Assembly (NCBI GenBank): GCA_004554075.1
Contig: SFOB01000121.1
Coordinates: forward strand, 1-11,160
Length of the DNA stretch: 11,160 nt
Reading direction: 5' to 3'
From: Treponema sp.
GTDB taxonomy: Bacteria; Spirochaetota; Spirochaetia; Treponematales; Treponemataceae
Position 1 is the stretch's first letter. Every line of letters begins with the position of its first letter. Position numbers and translations under genes: made by a program. Positions 6,252 to 11,160 of the stretch are shown here, one piece after another. The notes beneath the pieces were generated by a model. That model worked only from the letters and a program-made list of their open reading frames with translations. It had not been told where the DNA came from and made no database searches.

Positions 6252-6694
6252 ATGAAAACCGCAATACTTTATGCCTCGCCACATCATCACAATACCGAAA
6301 AGCTCGTAAAAGCCATCGCAGAGAAGTACCCAGATATCACTCTGATCGATACAACAAAGGCAAAGATGATTGCTCTGGCAAACTACGACCTGATAGGTAT
6401 TACAAGCGGAATCTATTTTGGCAAGTTTCATAAATCACTCCTGGAGTTCATTACAGAAAACCTTCCAATAAGAAAGAAAGTCTTTCTGATGTACACATGC
6501 GGCAATGACAATAAGAAATACGCAGAAGAGATGAAGAAGTTCCTGGAGCAGAAAACAGCAACAGTTACAGGAATATTCAGCTGCAAAGGTTATGATACAT
6601 ACGGGCCGTTTAAGCTCGTTGGCGTCTAAATAAGCATCATCCAGATGAAAATGACATCCAAAACGCTGAATTCTACGAGAATTTGCTAAAATAA
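6252..6694 (+). pseudogene. Flavodoxin-domain gene, broken by a frameshift near the 3' end
   Basis: From ATG 6252 the frame encodes MKTAILYASPHHHNTEKLV, the FMN phosphate-binding loop region of flavodoxins, then DLIGITSGIYFGKFHKS and VFLMYTCGN, the usual second and third conserved regions. It stops at TAA 6627-6629 after FKLVGV. Flavodoxins of this type normally continue with about 20 more residues. Exactly that tail (KHHPDENDIQNAEFYENLLK, stop TAA 6692-6694) is present from 6632 in another frame. One base lost or two gained in 6624-6631 explains this. The intact protein would be about 145 residues, a cytoplasmic FMN electron carrier. The lost helix packs against the core, so the product may be unstable. 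An ATG at 6243 in frame is also possible, but it lies inside the -10 box. A sequencing error or a recent mutation are both possible. Confidence 0.8.
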
Positions 6695-6701
6695 TATATA
6701 T

Positions 6702-6722
6702 ACGCTACATAAAGCGTTCTTT
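6702..6722 (+). terminator. Possible terminator after the flavodoxin gene
   Basis: ACGCT-N6-AGCGT (6702-6717) is followed by TCTTTT on the plus strand. The 5-bp stem is short but GC-containing and lies 8 bp after the tail's stop codon. It is also one of two near-identical 16-bp palindromes, so it may be an operator instead. Confidence 0.4.
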
Positions 6723-6810
6723 TCCCAATCTTTTTCTAATTTTCCACTATATACACGGTATACATTTGACTTCTTATAATATAGATTCTGTCTACCAACA
6801 CATAAAAACC

Positions 6811-6826
6811 ACGCTATATATAGCGT
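6811..6826. repeat. Perfect 16-bp palindrome, second copy of the 6702 element
   Basis: ACGCTATATATAGCGT is perfectly self-complementary. The copy at 6702-6717 has the same length and differs at two central positions. Conservation of the ACGCTA/AGCGT ends with fixed spacing suggests a protein binding site. It is followed by GTATTTTT on the plus strand, so a terminator role is also possible. Confidence 0.6.
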
Positions 6827-6886
6827 AGGTGTATTTTTAATCTTAGAGCCGGGTACTACACCTGATAATCAGCCATATTTTTATAA

Positions 6887-6935
6887 AAAGTAATCTTTTT
6901 GTTACTTTTTAAACAGGCGTTGCACAGGATATAAT
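6887..6935 (+). promoter_or_regulatory. Distal repressor operator beside a consensus -10 promoter
   Basis: AAAGTAA-N8-TTACTTT at 6887-6908 has the same half-sites and the same 8-bp spacing as the operator next to the repressor start (7752-7773). The arms extend to 10 bp here (6884-6893, 6902-6911). TATAAT at 6930-6935 lies 16 nt after TTTAAA (6908-6913), which overlaps the operator edge. A transcript would start near 6942 and run antisense to the repressor gene, since no plus-strand gene follows. Confidence 0.5.
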
Positions 6936-6954
6936 TTCGGCCGAATTTGCTTTA

Positions 6955-7029
6955 AAAAAGTCATATTTTACGTGGGAGAATCGTTAAAATCCGGGATAAA
7001 AAAGTTAAAAAGTCATATTTTACGTGGGA
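6955..7029. repeat. Two copies of a 23-bp direct repeat, 52 bp apart
   Basis: The 23 bp at 6955-6977 recur identically at 7007-7029; the core is GTCATATTTTACGTGGGA preceded by an A-run. Start-to-start distance is 52 bp, close to five helical turns, so proteins bound to both copies would face the same side. They lie in the 3' flank of the repressor gene. Confidence 0.85.
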
Positions 7030-7045
7030 ACTTTTATTCGAAAAA

Positions 7046-7708
7046 TCAAAGCTTATGCAGCACATAATGAACACGGCCAATAACTTTAAGTTCATCAGCT
7101 TCGCCGTTAGCAATCATCGGTTCATATGCGGGGTTATCTGATATGATTTTCATGCCGTTAGAGACCGTTTGAAGGCGTTTTACAAAGCCTTTTCCCTGGT
7201 AAATAACCGCATAAATACCGTCTTCCTGGTACCCCATATTATCACAAATAACGGTATCACCGTTATAAATGGTTGGTTCCATGGAATCTCCGCGTATTCT
7301 GCTGGCAGCAAGACGGCCTGAAAACCTTTTTCCCCTCAACTCTTCCGGAACTGCTATATAACTATCAACAACCTCGGTATCTGGAACAAATTGTCCGTAT
7401 CCGCAGGAGAAAACCTGATCATATACCGGGATTTTTTCTTCAGAAGAGAACTCTCCAAGGTTCGGAACAGGCATTTCTTTTGCCGGAAAGAGATTCTGCA
7501 CCTCATAAAAATCCTCGACAGTAACTCCTAGTACCGAAAGAAGCTTCAAAGTGTCGTCTACACTGGGAATTATATTCTTGTAAATACGATTCTTCATACC
7601 CTGAACAGACACTCCAGCCTGCTCACAGAGCCATACAAAGGTTTTTCCCTGTTCAGAAAGACGAGCTTTTACCTTATTCCAGAAATCTTCTGCTGTCATT
7701 TTTTTCAC
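7046..7708 (-). CDS. LexA/CI-like self-cleaving repressor (HTH plus S24 peptidase)
   Basis: The protein has 220 residues. Residues 8-70 are an XRE-type helix-turn-helix (FVWLCEQAGVSVQGMKNRI with recognition helix at about 34-45, then a helix ending LLSVLGVTVEDF). Residues 93-220 are an S24/LexA peptidase domain: GDSMEPTIYNGD with nucleophile Ser142, and GFVKRL with the likely general base Lys177, 35 residues later as usual. The cleavage site is probably Cys102-Gly103 in VFSCGYG, the Cys-Gly type known from UmuD rather than the Ala-Gly of LexA. Such repressors keep phage or conjugative-element genes off until RecA filaments trigger self-cleavage. The start at 7708 has AAGGTG upstream. It is divergent from the gene at 7952, and its promoter is embedded in palindromes, so autoregulation is likely. 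Confidence 0.93.
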   Translation of the reverse strand: MKKMTAEDFWNKVKARLSEQGKTFVWLCEQAGVSVQGMKNRIYKNIIPSVDDTLKLLSVLGVTVEDFYEVQNLFPAKEMPVPNLGEFSSEEKIPVYDQVFSCGYGQFVPDTEVVDSYIAVPEELRGKRFSGRLAASRIRGDSMEPTIYNGDTVICDNMGYQEDGIYAVIYQGKGFVKRLQTVSNGMKIISDNPAYEPMIANGEADELKVIGRVHYVLHKL

Positions 7709-7718
7709 CTTTTCTTTA

Positions 7719-7773
7719 ATAATAACATCATTTACCCCTTTTGTAAATTACAAAGTAATTATATAATTACTTT
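7719..7773 (-). promoter_or_regulatory. Repressor promoter and operators
   Basis: On the minus strand TTTACA (7747-7742), a 17-bp spacer and TATTAT (7724-7719) form the repressor promoter. The -35 lies inside the palindrome TTTGTAA-A-TTACAAA (7740-7754). This touches a 22-bp perfect palindrome AAAGTAA-N8-TTACTTT (7752-7773). A third half-site TTACTTT stands at 7800-7806, 33 bp (about three turns) from the corresponding half-site. This looks like a multi-operator immunity region. Confidence 0.75.
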
Positions 7774-7834
7774 TTGCCGTCTATCTATCTGCAATTAAAT
7801 TACTTTTTACAGATTTTTATAGACAATTTAAAAC

Positions 7835-7870
7835 ATAATGCCGTTATTTGGCACCTTAGAGTGGTAAAAT
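7835..7870 (+). promoter_or_regulatory. Palindromic promoter of the 7952 gene
   Basis: ATAATGCC-N6-TGGCAC (7835-7854) is followed after exactly 10 nt by TAAAAT (7865-7870). Sequence, orientation and spacing match the composite at 4695-4730. The leader would be about 75 nt. The operators of the S24 repressor lie 60-95 bp upstream, so this promoter may answer to both proteins. Confidence 0.55.
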
Positions 7871-7951
7871 GGCATTCTGGAATAAAAGCCGAGTTCAATT
7901 TCGCACATCTAAGTAGTACAGAATAAAAAAAACAAAATTATAGAGGGGATT

Positions 7952-9400
7952 ATGTTAAAAGAAAACTGTATTAAAATTTTAGGGGCTGGATTATCTTGCA
8001 TCAGAACTGCCTACAAAAATGTCATTCTGGACATTGACCAGTCTGAAAAAGAGCAAAAAGCGGACTCGTACACATTCTCGGCAGAGGGATTCATCCCAAA
8101 TTCTGCTGAAAAATATAATCTTTCCTTGCGTTCACAATATCAGGTTCAGAGTATTGCGCCGTCAGAACTTACTCACCTCATCAGAACCAGGAAATTCTCG
8201 TTTTCCTATGCCAATCAGATCTTAAAGGCTGCAGAAATGCTGATAAAAGTCCTGGATCTGGCAAAAGATATCAATTCAAAACTTGCAGAAATCGTAAAAG
8301 CCGAAAAACGCATAAAAAGAGATGCTAAAATCCCAGCTGAAGATAAGGATTTTCAGATTGCAAAGACAGCCGTAAATAATTACATCGAAATTCTTCTCGA
8401 AATCAAGACAAGAATATCTGATTTGAACACTTCAGAATGCAATCATTGCATCCTTCGTGCCTATACCGGACTGGATACACGAGTTCGCAGTATGCTTGAA
8501 ACCTCATTTATCCCTGATGAACTTGCAGAAGACTTCAACAGACTCTACGAAAATTATCCTCTTCACAAGTTCTCGACCGCAAAGCAGGATGGAATTTCAA
8601 AGACCACTACCCTTATGAAATTTAAAGAACTCTCTACCCGTCTCTACTCTGCAGCTCTCAAGCCGTTCCTTACAGAGCTCATGGAAATCTATTATTACTT
8701 CGTAACTCCAGAAGCATTTCTGAATAATCCGGTTGGAAAAACACTTTTTGTCATTCCTATGAGTTTTTACAAGAAATTCAACTTTGCAAAAAGCGGTTTA
8801 ACACGCGAAGAAGTAGTTTTCATCGATTCCAGCAGAAGCATGGAGAAAAACACAAAAGCTCTGGCTGAGTTTTATGATGAATTATACGCCTCTATGAACT
8901 GCATGTATGATAAAATCACTGAACAGAAACACGAACTGTTTAGTTCCAAGGATAAATACGAAATCGAAGCGGTTATCAAGAAATATGAAGAATATTTCTG
9001 CACAAAGACAGAAGGCAATCTGAAAAGTGTCCAGGAAATGCTCAAAAATGCCTTTTTCCGAGAAAAGTTCACCCTACTCGTATATGAATTACGTCCAGAT
9101 CTGGTAGTAGATATTCTTACCATCAACCAGAATCCCTGGGAAATCACCAGAGATATGACAGAAGATGATGAACTGGACAGAGAAACAATCATTTATTTAC
9201 ATCATCTCCTGCAAGTATGCTTTGGAAACAAGAAGTTCCCAGCCCAGAGAATCCAGCTTACCAGGCTTCTGCACATATTTTCGTACAACGACAAGCCTGA
9301 AAAAAGCTATTCCAGATACGTCAATTGTATTCTGAAAGGAAAACTCTCATGGGCTGATTCAGAAATTGGCAGAACATTCAGAGCAGCACTAGAAAGATAG
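7952..9400 (+). CDS. Unrecognised 482-residue helical protein
   Basis: The start at 7952 has AGAGGGG ending 3 nt before the ATG (AGAGG ends 5 nt before), a purine-rich site at usable distance. The protein is soluble and mostly helical, with no signal peptide. A likely coiled-coil stretch runs through about 88-158 (LKAAEMLIKVLDLAKDIN and ELLEIKTRIS-like heptads with Lys/Glu). Residues 285-298 read EEVVFIDSSRSMEK, a hydrophobic strand followed by D-x-S-x-S-M as in the metal site of VWA domains. I cannot see the other VWA residues, so this is only a hint. A C-terminal part (370-482) contains LLVYELRPDLVVDIL and a helical end. It is transcribed away from the S24 repressor and is a likely member of the repressed set. 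It meets the topoisomerase pair head-on with a 5-bp gap. The function is unknown. Confidence 0.8.
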   Translation: MLKENCIKILGAGLSCIRTAYKNVILDIDQSEKEQKADSYTFSAEGFIPNSAEKYNLSLRSQYQVQSIAPSELTHLIRTRKFSFSYANQILKAAEMLIKVLDLAKDINSKLAEIVKAEKRIKRDAKIPAEDKDFQIAKTAVNNYIEILLEIKTRISDLNTSECNHCILRAYTGLDTRVRSMLETSFIPDELAEDFNRLYENYPLHKFSTAKQDGISKTTTLMKFKELSTRLYSAALKPFLTELMEIYYYFVTPEAFLNNPVGKTLFVIPMSFYKKFNFAKSGLTREEVVFIDSSRSMEKNTKALAEFYDELYASMNCMYDKITEQKHELFSSKDKYEIEAVIKKYEEYFCTKTEGNLKSVQEMLKNAFFREKFTLLVYELRPDLVVDILTINQNPWEITRDMTEDDELDRETIIYLHHLLQVCFGNKKFPAQRIQLTRLLHIFSYNDKPEKSYSRYVNCILKGKLSWADSEIGRTFRAALER

Positions 9401-9405
9401 TCCTC

Positions 9406-9570
9406 CTACAATTCTTTCTCACGAACAATCTGGTCCACCACGGCCAGACTTTTACGGATATAACGCCTACCGGTTGCTTTATTCAAAACGATATAAAACG
9501 AATTACCAGAAACAGTCAGTCTGCTGACTGTAAATCCGTTTTCTTCATAAAGGAAAGTCAGATTAAACAT
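9406..9570 (-). CDS. 54-residue protein coupled to topoisomerase III
   Basis: The start is placed at ATG 9570, with a near-perfect AAAGGAGG 5 nt upstream. The frame is open further upstream, but only inside the topoisomerase gene. The ATG overlaps the topoisomerase stop region by 8 bp, so the small gene is translated by coupling. The sequence (NLTFLYEENGFTVSRLTVSG, then SFYIVLNKATGRRYIRKSL) suggests a small beta-rich basic domain with a helical end (VVDQIVREKEL). No cysteines are present, so it does not supply the zinc ribbons missing from the topoisomerase. I recognise no family. Its strict linkage suggests a partner of the topoisomerase or a DNA-binding helper. Its stop is 5 bp from the stop of the convergent gene. 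Confidence 0.75.
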   Translation of the reverse strand: MFNLTFLYEENGFTVSRLTVSGNSFYIVLNKATGRRYIRKSLAVVDQIVREKEL

Positions 9571-11160
9571 TCTGTCCTCCTTTGACTGAAGAACGGATAA
9601 AATCCTTGATTTCAGATTCAAAAGCAGCCGGATTCTGGGCTTTTTCTTCCCAGCGGGTAGTTTCACCCACATCCGCAAGGGCTGCTAAGGAAGTTTCTTC
9701 TACCAGATGCAGTAATTTTTCGCCGTTTTTTGTAATCACGAGGTTATTATTCTGAATCTCGATGTATTTTGAACGCAAAAGCTTTGGAATAAAGGTATGT
9801 CTGGTTGCCGGAGTTCCGATTCCCGCGAGTTTTTTGTCTTCGCTCTCCCCTTTAGGATTTTCCATAAAAGCAAGAATCGAAGCTTCATTAAAATGTTTCG
9901 GAGGCTTTGTAGTCTTCTGAACAGGTTCTACAGAACCCAGCGTCAGGTTATTCCAATCGATAGAGTCCAGAATCTGAACTTCTTCCTTATCCTCATCTTT
10001 TTCCTTAAGAAGACGTGTAAATCTGCGGAATCTCTGCCAACCTTCGTCTAAAACCTTACGCCCTTCCACTTTGAACTGATAATTACCGACACCCAGCATC
10101 ACTGTCTGCTTTTCGTACACATGAACAGGTGCAAAAACAAGCATAAATCGTTCTAGAATCAGGTTGTATATGTTTTCTTCATCTCCGGAAGCCCCGACAG
10201 GCAGTTTTTCGAGCGGAATAATTGCATGGTGGGCTTCAAGTTTGGAATCATTGAAAATCCTCTTGTTTGAAGCATCAATCTTATAAAACGGATGAAGAAC
10301 AAAGTATTCCAGGTATTGAGTCAGGAATTTCTGGTATAAATCATTACAGAGCTGCACGTTCTGACTTCCCATAACTTTTGAAGGCGTTCTCGGGTAAGAA
10401 ACGCACTTGTAATCTTCGTAGAGTTTCTGGACCAGTTTTAATGTCTTTTCTGCTGAATAATTGAAATACCGGAAGGCATCCTTCTGTAAATCATTGAGAC
10501 TGTAAAGCTGAGGCGGAAGAATTTCTTTCTTTTCAGACTTTACTTCAAGGCATTTTGCAGGAGAATTAATGAAACACTCAAGTTCAATAGCTAAAGACGT
10601 GTCTTTTAACTTCTTATTTCCAGCAGAATCTACATAAACGCCTTTGATTTTTGCGCCATTTGGCGGATTGAACTCTCCGAAAATCTCGTAATATTTTTCT
10701 GGCACAAAGTTTTTTATTGCCAGACAGCGTTCAGAAATTGCAGATAAAACAGCCGTCTGTACCCGTCCTACCGGAAATAACGTACCAGACTTATTAGTAA
10801 TGAATCTGGTTCCATTGATTCCCACGAGCCAGTCGGAATGCTGACGAGCAAAGCCCTGTTCCGAAAGCAGGTCATAATTACCTAAAGCTTTAGCTTTTGA
10901 TATTCCATCTTTAATTACAACTGGTGTCAGAGCCTGCGAAACCCAGAATCTTCTGATTCTTGAAATATCCAAAATCCCGGCTGCTTTAAGACATTCCCTG
11001 GCGATTATTTCCCCTTCCCTGTCGGCATCAGTCGCAATCAGAATTTCATCATTTTTATGATTCTTTAAAAGGCCGACAACAATCCTTGCAGCATCTTTTA
11101 ATTCAGGCGAAACATGATAGTGAAATTGTTCCGGAATAACAGGCAGTTTCTTCCAGCTCT
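9563..11160 (-). CDS. topB: DNA topoisomerase III (type IA), N-terminus outside window
   Basis: The open frame enters from the window edge; 531 residues are visible. The TOPRIM motif IATDADREGE is at visible residues 41-50 (acidic D44, D46, E48). ARQHSDWLVGINGTRFIT and PVGRVQTAVL, typical of topoisomerase III, follow. The active-site tyrosine is in VSYPRTPS (visible Y255, with R257). The C-terminal domain has GIGTPATRHTFIPKLL and NLVITKNGEKLL, ending WEEKAQNPAAFESEIKDFIRS. The enzyme cuts one DNA strand through a tyrosine link and passes the other, resolving joined or single-stranded intermediates. It ends directly after the catalytic core, without the zinc ribbons many relatives carry. Probably 70-80 N-terminal residues are missing. 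A TTG at 10972 would give a shorter frame but leave out the TOPRIM motif, so it is not the start. Chromosomal and conjugative-element copies both exist; the setting favours an element. Confidence 0.93.
   Translation of the reverse strand, partial: SWKKLPVIPEQFHYHVSPELKDAARIVVGLLKNHKNDEILIATDADREGEIIARECLKAAGILDISRIRRFWVSQALTPVVIKDGISKAKALGNYDLLSEQGFARQHSDWLVGINGTRFITNKSGTLFPVGRVQTAVLSAISERCLAIKNFVPEKYYEIFGEFNPPNGAKIKGVYVDSAGNKKLKDTSLAIELECFINSPAKCLEVKSEKKEILPPQLYSLNDLQKDAFRYFNYSAEKTLKLVQKLYEDYKCVSYPRTPSKVMGSQNVQLCNDLYQKFLTQYLEYFVLHPFYKIDASNKRIFNDSKLEAHHAIIPLEKLPVGASGDEENIYNLILERFMLVFAPVHVYEKQTVMLGVGNYQFKVEGRKVLDEGWQRFRRFTRLLKEKDEDKEEVQILDSIDWNNLTLGSVEPVQKTTKPPKHFNEASILAFMENPKGESEDKKLAGIGTPATRHTFIPKLLRSKYIEIQNNNLVITKNGEKLLHLVEETSLAALADVGETTRWEEKAQNPAAFESEIKDFIRSSVKGGQNV

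Larger units (their letters stand above)
6695..7045. other. Gene-free control region rich in palindromes
   Basis: No plausible gene is seen in these 351 bp. Besides the two ACGCT palindromes, the operator and the direct repeats listed separately, it holds TATAC-N3-GTATA (6750-6762), a TATAAT box at 6775-6780 without a good -35, CTGAT-A-ATCAG (6862-6872), the 7-bp pair AGGTGTA (6827-6833) with TACACCT (6857-6863), and TTCGGCCGAA (6936-6945). A small RNA could be made here, but no clear start-to-terminator unit can be drawn. Confidence 0.6.

Noticed and set aside
6138..6796. 12-bp direct repeat ATTCTGTCTACC at 6138-6149 and 6785-6796 flanking the flavodoxin gene, as if marking a mobile segment.
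   Set aside because: A 12-bp match is expected a few times by chance in an AT-rich window of this size, and no transposase or inverted ends accompany it.
6955..7029. CRISPR-like array.
   Set aside because: There are only two repeats with one spacer, no palindromic repeat structure and no cas genes in the window.
7855..7913. tRNA-like stretch: CTTAGA pairs with TCTAAG, with D-loop-like AGTGGTAAAAT and T-loop-like GTTCAATTTC between.
   Set aside because: It is only 59 nt. No proper anticodon arm or 5-bp T-stem can be drawn, and it overlaps the -10 box of the 7952 promoter. It may be a decayed tRNA fragment or chance.
9571..9678. Longer frame for the 54-residue protein.
   Set aside because: The extension lies wholly within the topoisomerase gene, and the strong AAAGGAGG directly precedes the internal ATG at 9570.

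Overview
The window is AT-rich bacterial DNA with strong AAGGAG-type ribosome binding sites, short spacers, overlapping genes and many perfect palindromes in its intergenic regions. The protein style and base composition suggest a host-associated spirochaete of the Treponema type. That is an impression from composition and recognisable families, not a proof. The mix of a phage-type self-cleaving repressor, a topoisomerase III without its usual tail, a broken flavodoxin gene and many unrecognised small genes indicates an accessory region, plausibly part of an integrated conjugative or phage-like element. No integrase, relaxase or att site is visible.

Positions 1-4730 hold seven minus-strand genes in transcription order: a small three-helix membrane protein (4296-4643), an alpha/beta hydrolase with an intact Ser-Asp-His triad (3618-4286), a WYL-domain regulator carrying an extra N-terminal domain (2215-3645), a small cationic/helical protein (1793-2140), a small exported protein (1364-1726), a cysteine-rich probable zinc protein (221-1324) and a membrane protein cut by the window edge (1-216). 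The first three are tightly coupled and start from a promoter at 4695-4730. The two small genes after the WYL gene each appear to have their own promoter with the same palindromic operator.

Positions 4766-6694 hold a minus-strand DEDDh exonuclease, a divergent plus-strand protein that resembles ADP-ribosyltransferase-fold proteins, and a flavodoxin-domain gene broken near its 3' end by a frameshift. The exonuclease and flavodoxin genes have no Shine-Dalgarno sequence and have -10 boxes right at the start codon, so both look leaderless.

Positions 6695-7951 are a control region around a LexA/CI-like repressor (7046-7708). It contains a 22-bp perfect operator beside the repressor promoter, a second operator of identical spacing 865 bp away next to a consensus -10 box, two 16-bp palindromes, and a 23-bp direct repeat with a 52-bp period. 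The plus-strand gene at 7952-9400 is unrecognised. It converges, with only 5 bp between, on a minus-strand pair: topoisomerase III (9563 to the window end, 5' end missing) and a translationally coupled 54-residue protein.

The most interesting structure is regulatory. Two pairs of promoters each share their own palindrome, and in all four the palindrome centre lies 19 nt upstream of the first base of the -10 hexamer. One pair links the membrane/hydrolase/WYL operon to the unknown gene at 7952, which suggests that one regulator (perhaps the WYL protein) controls both.
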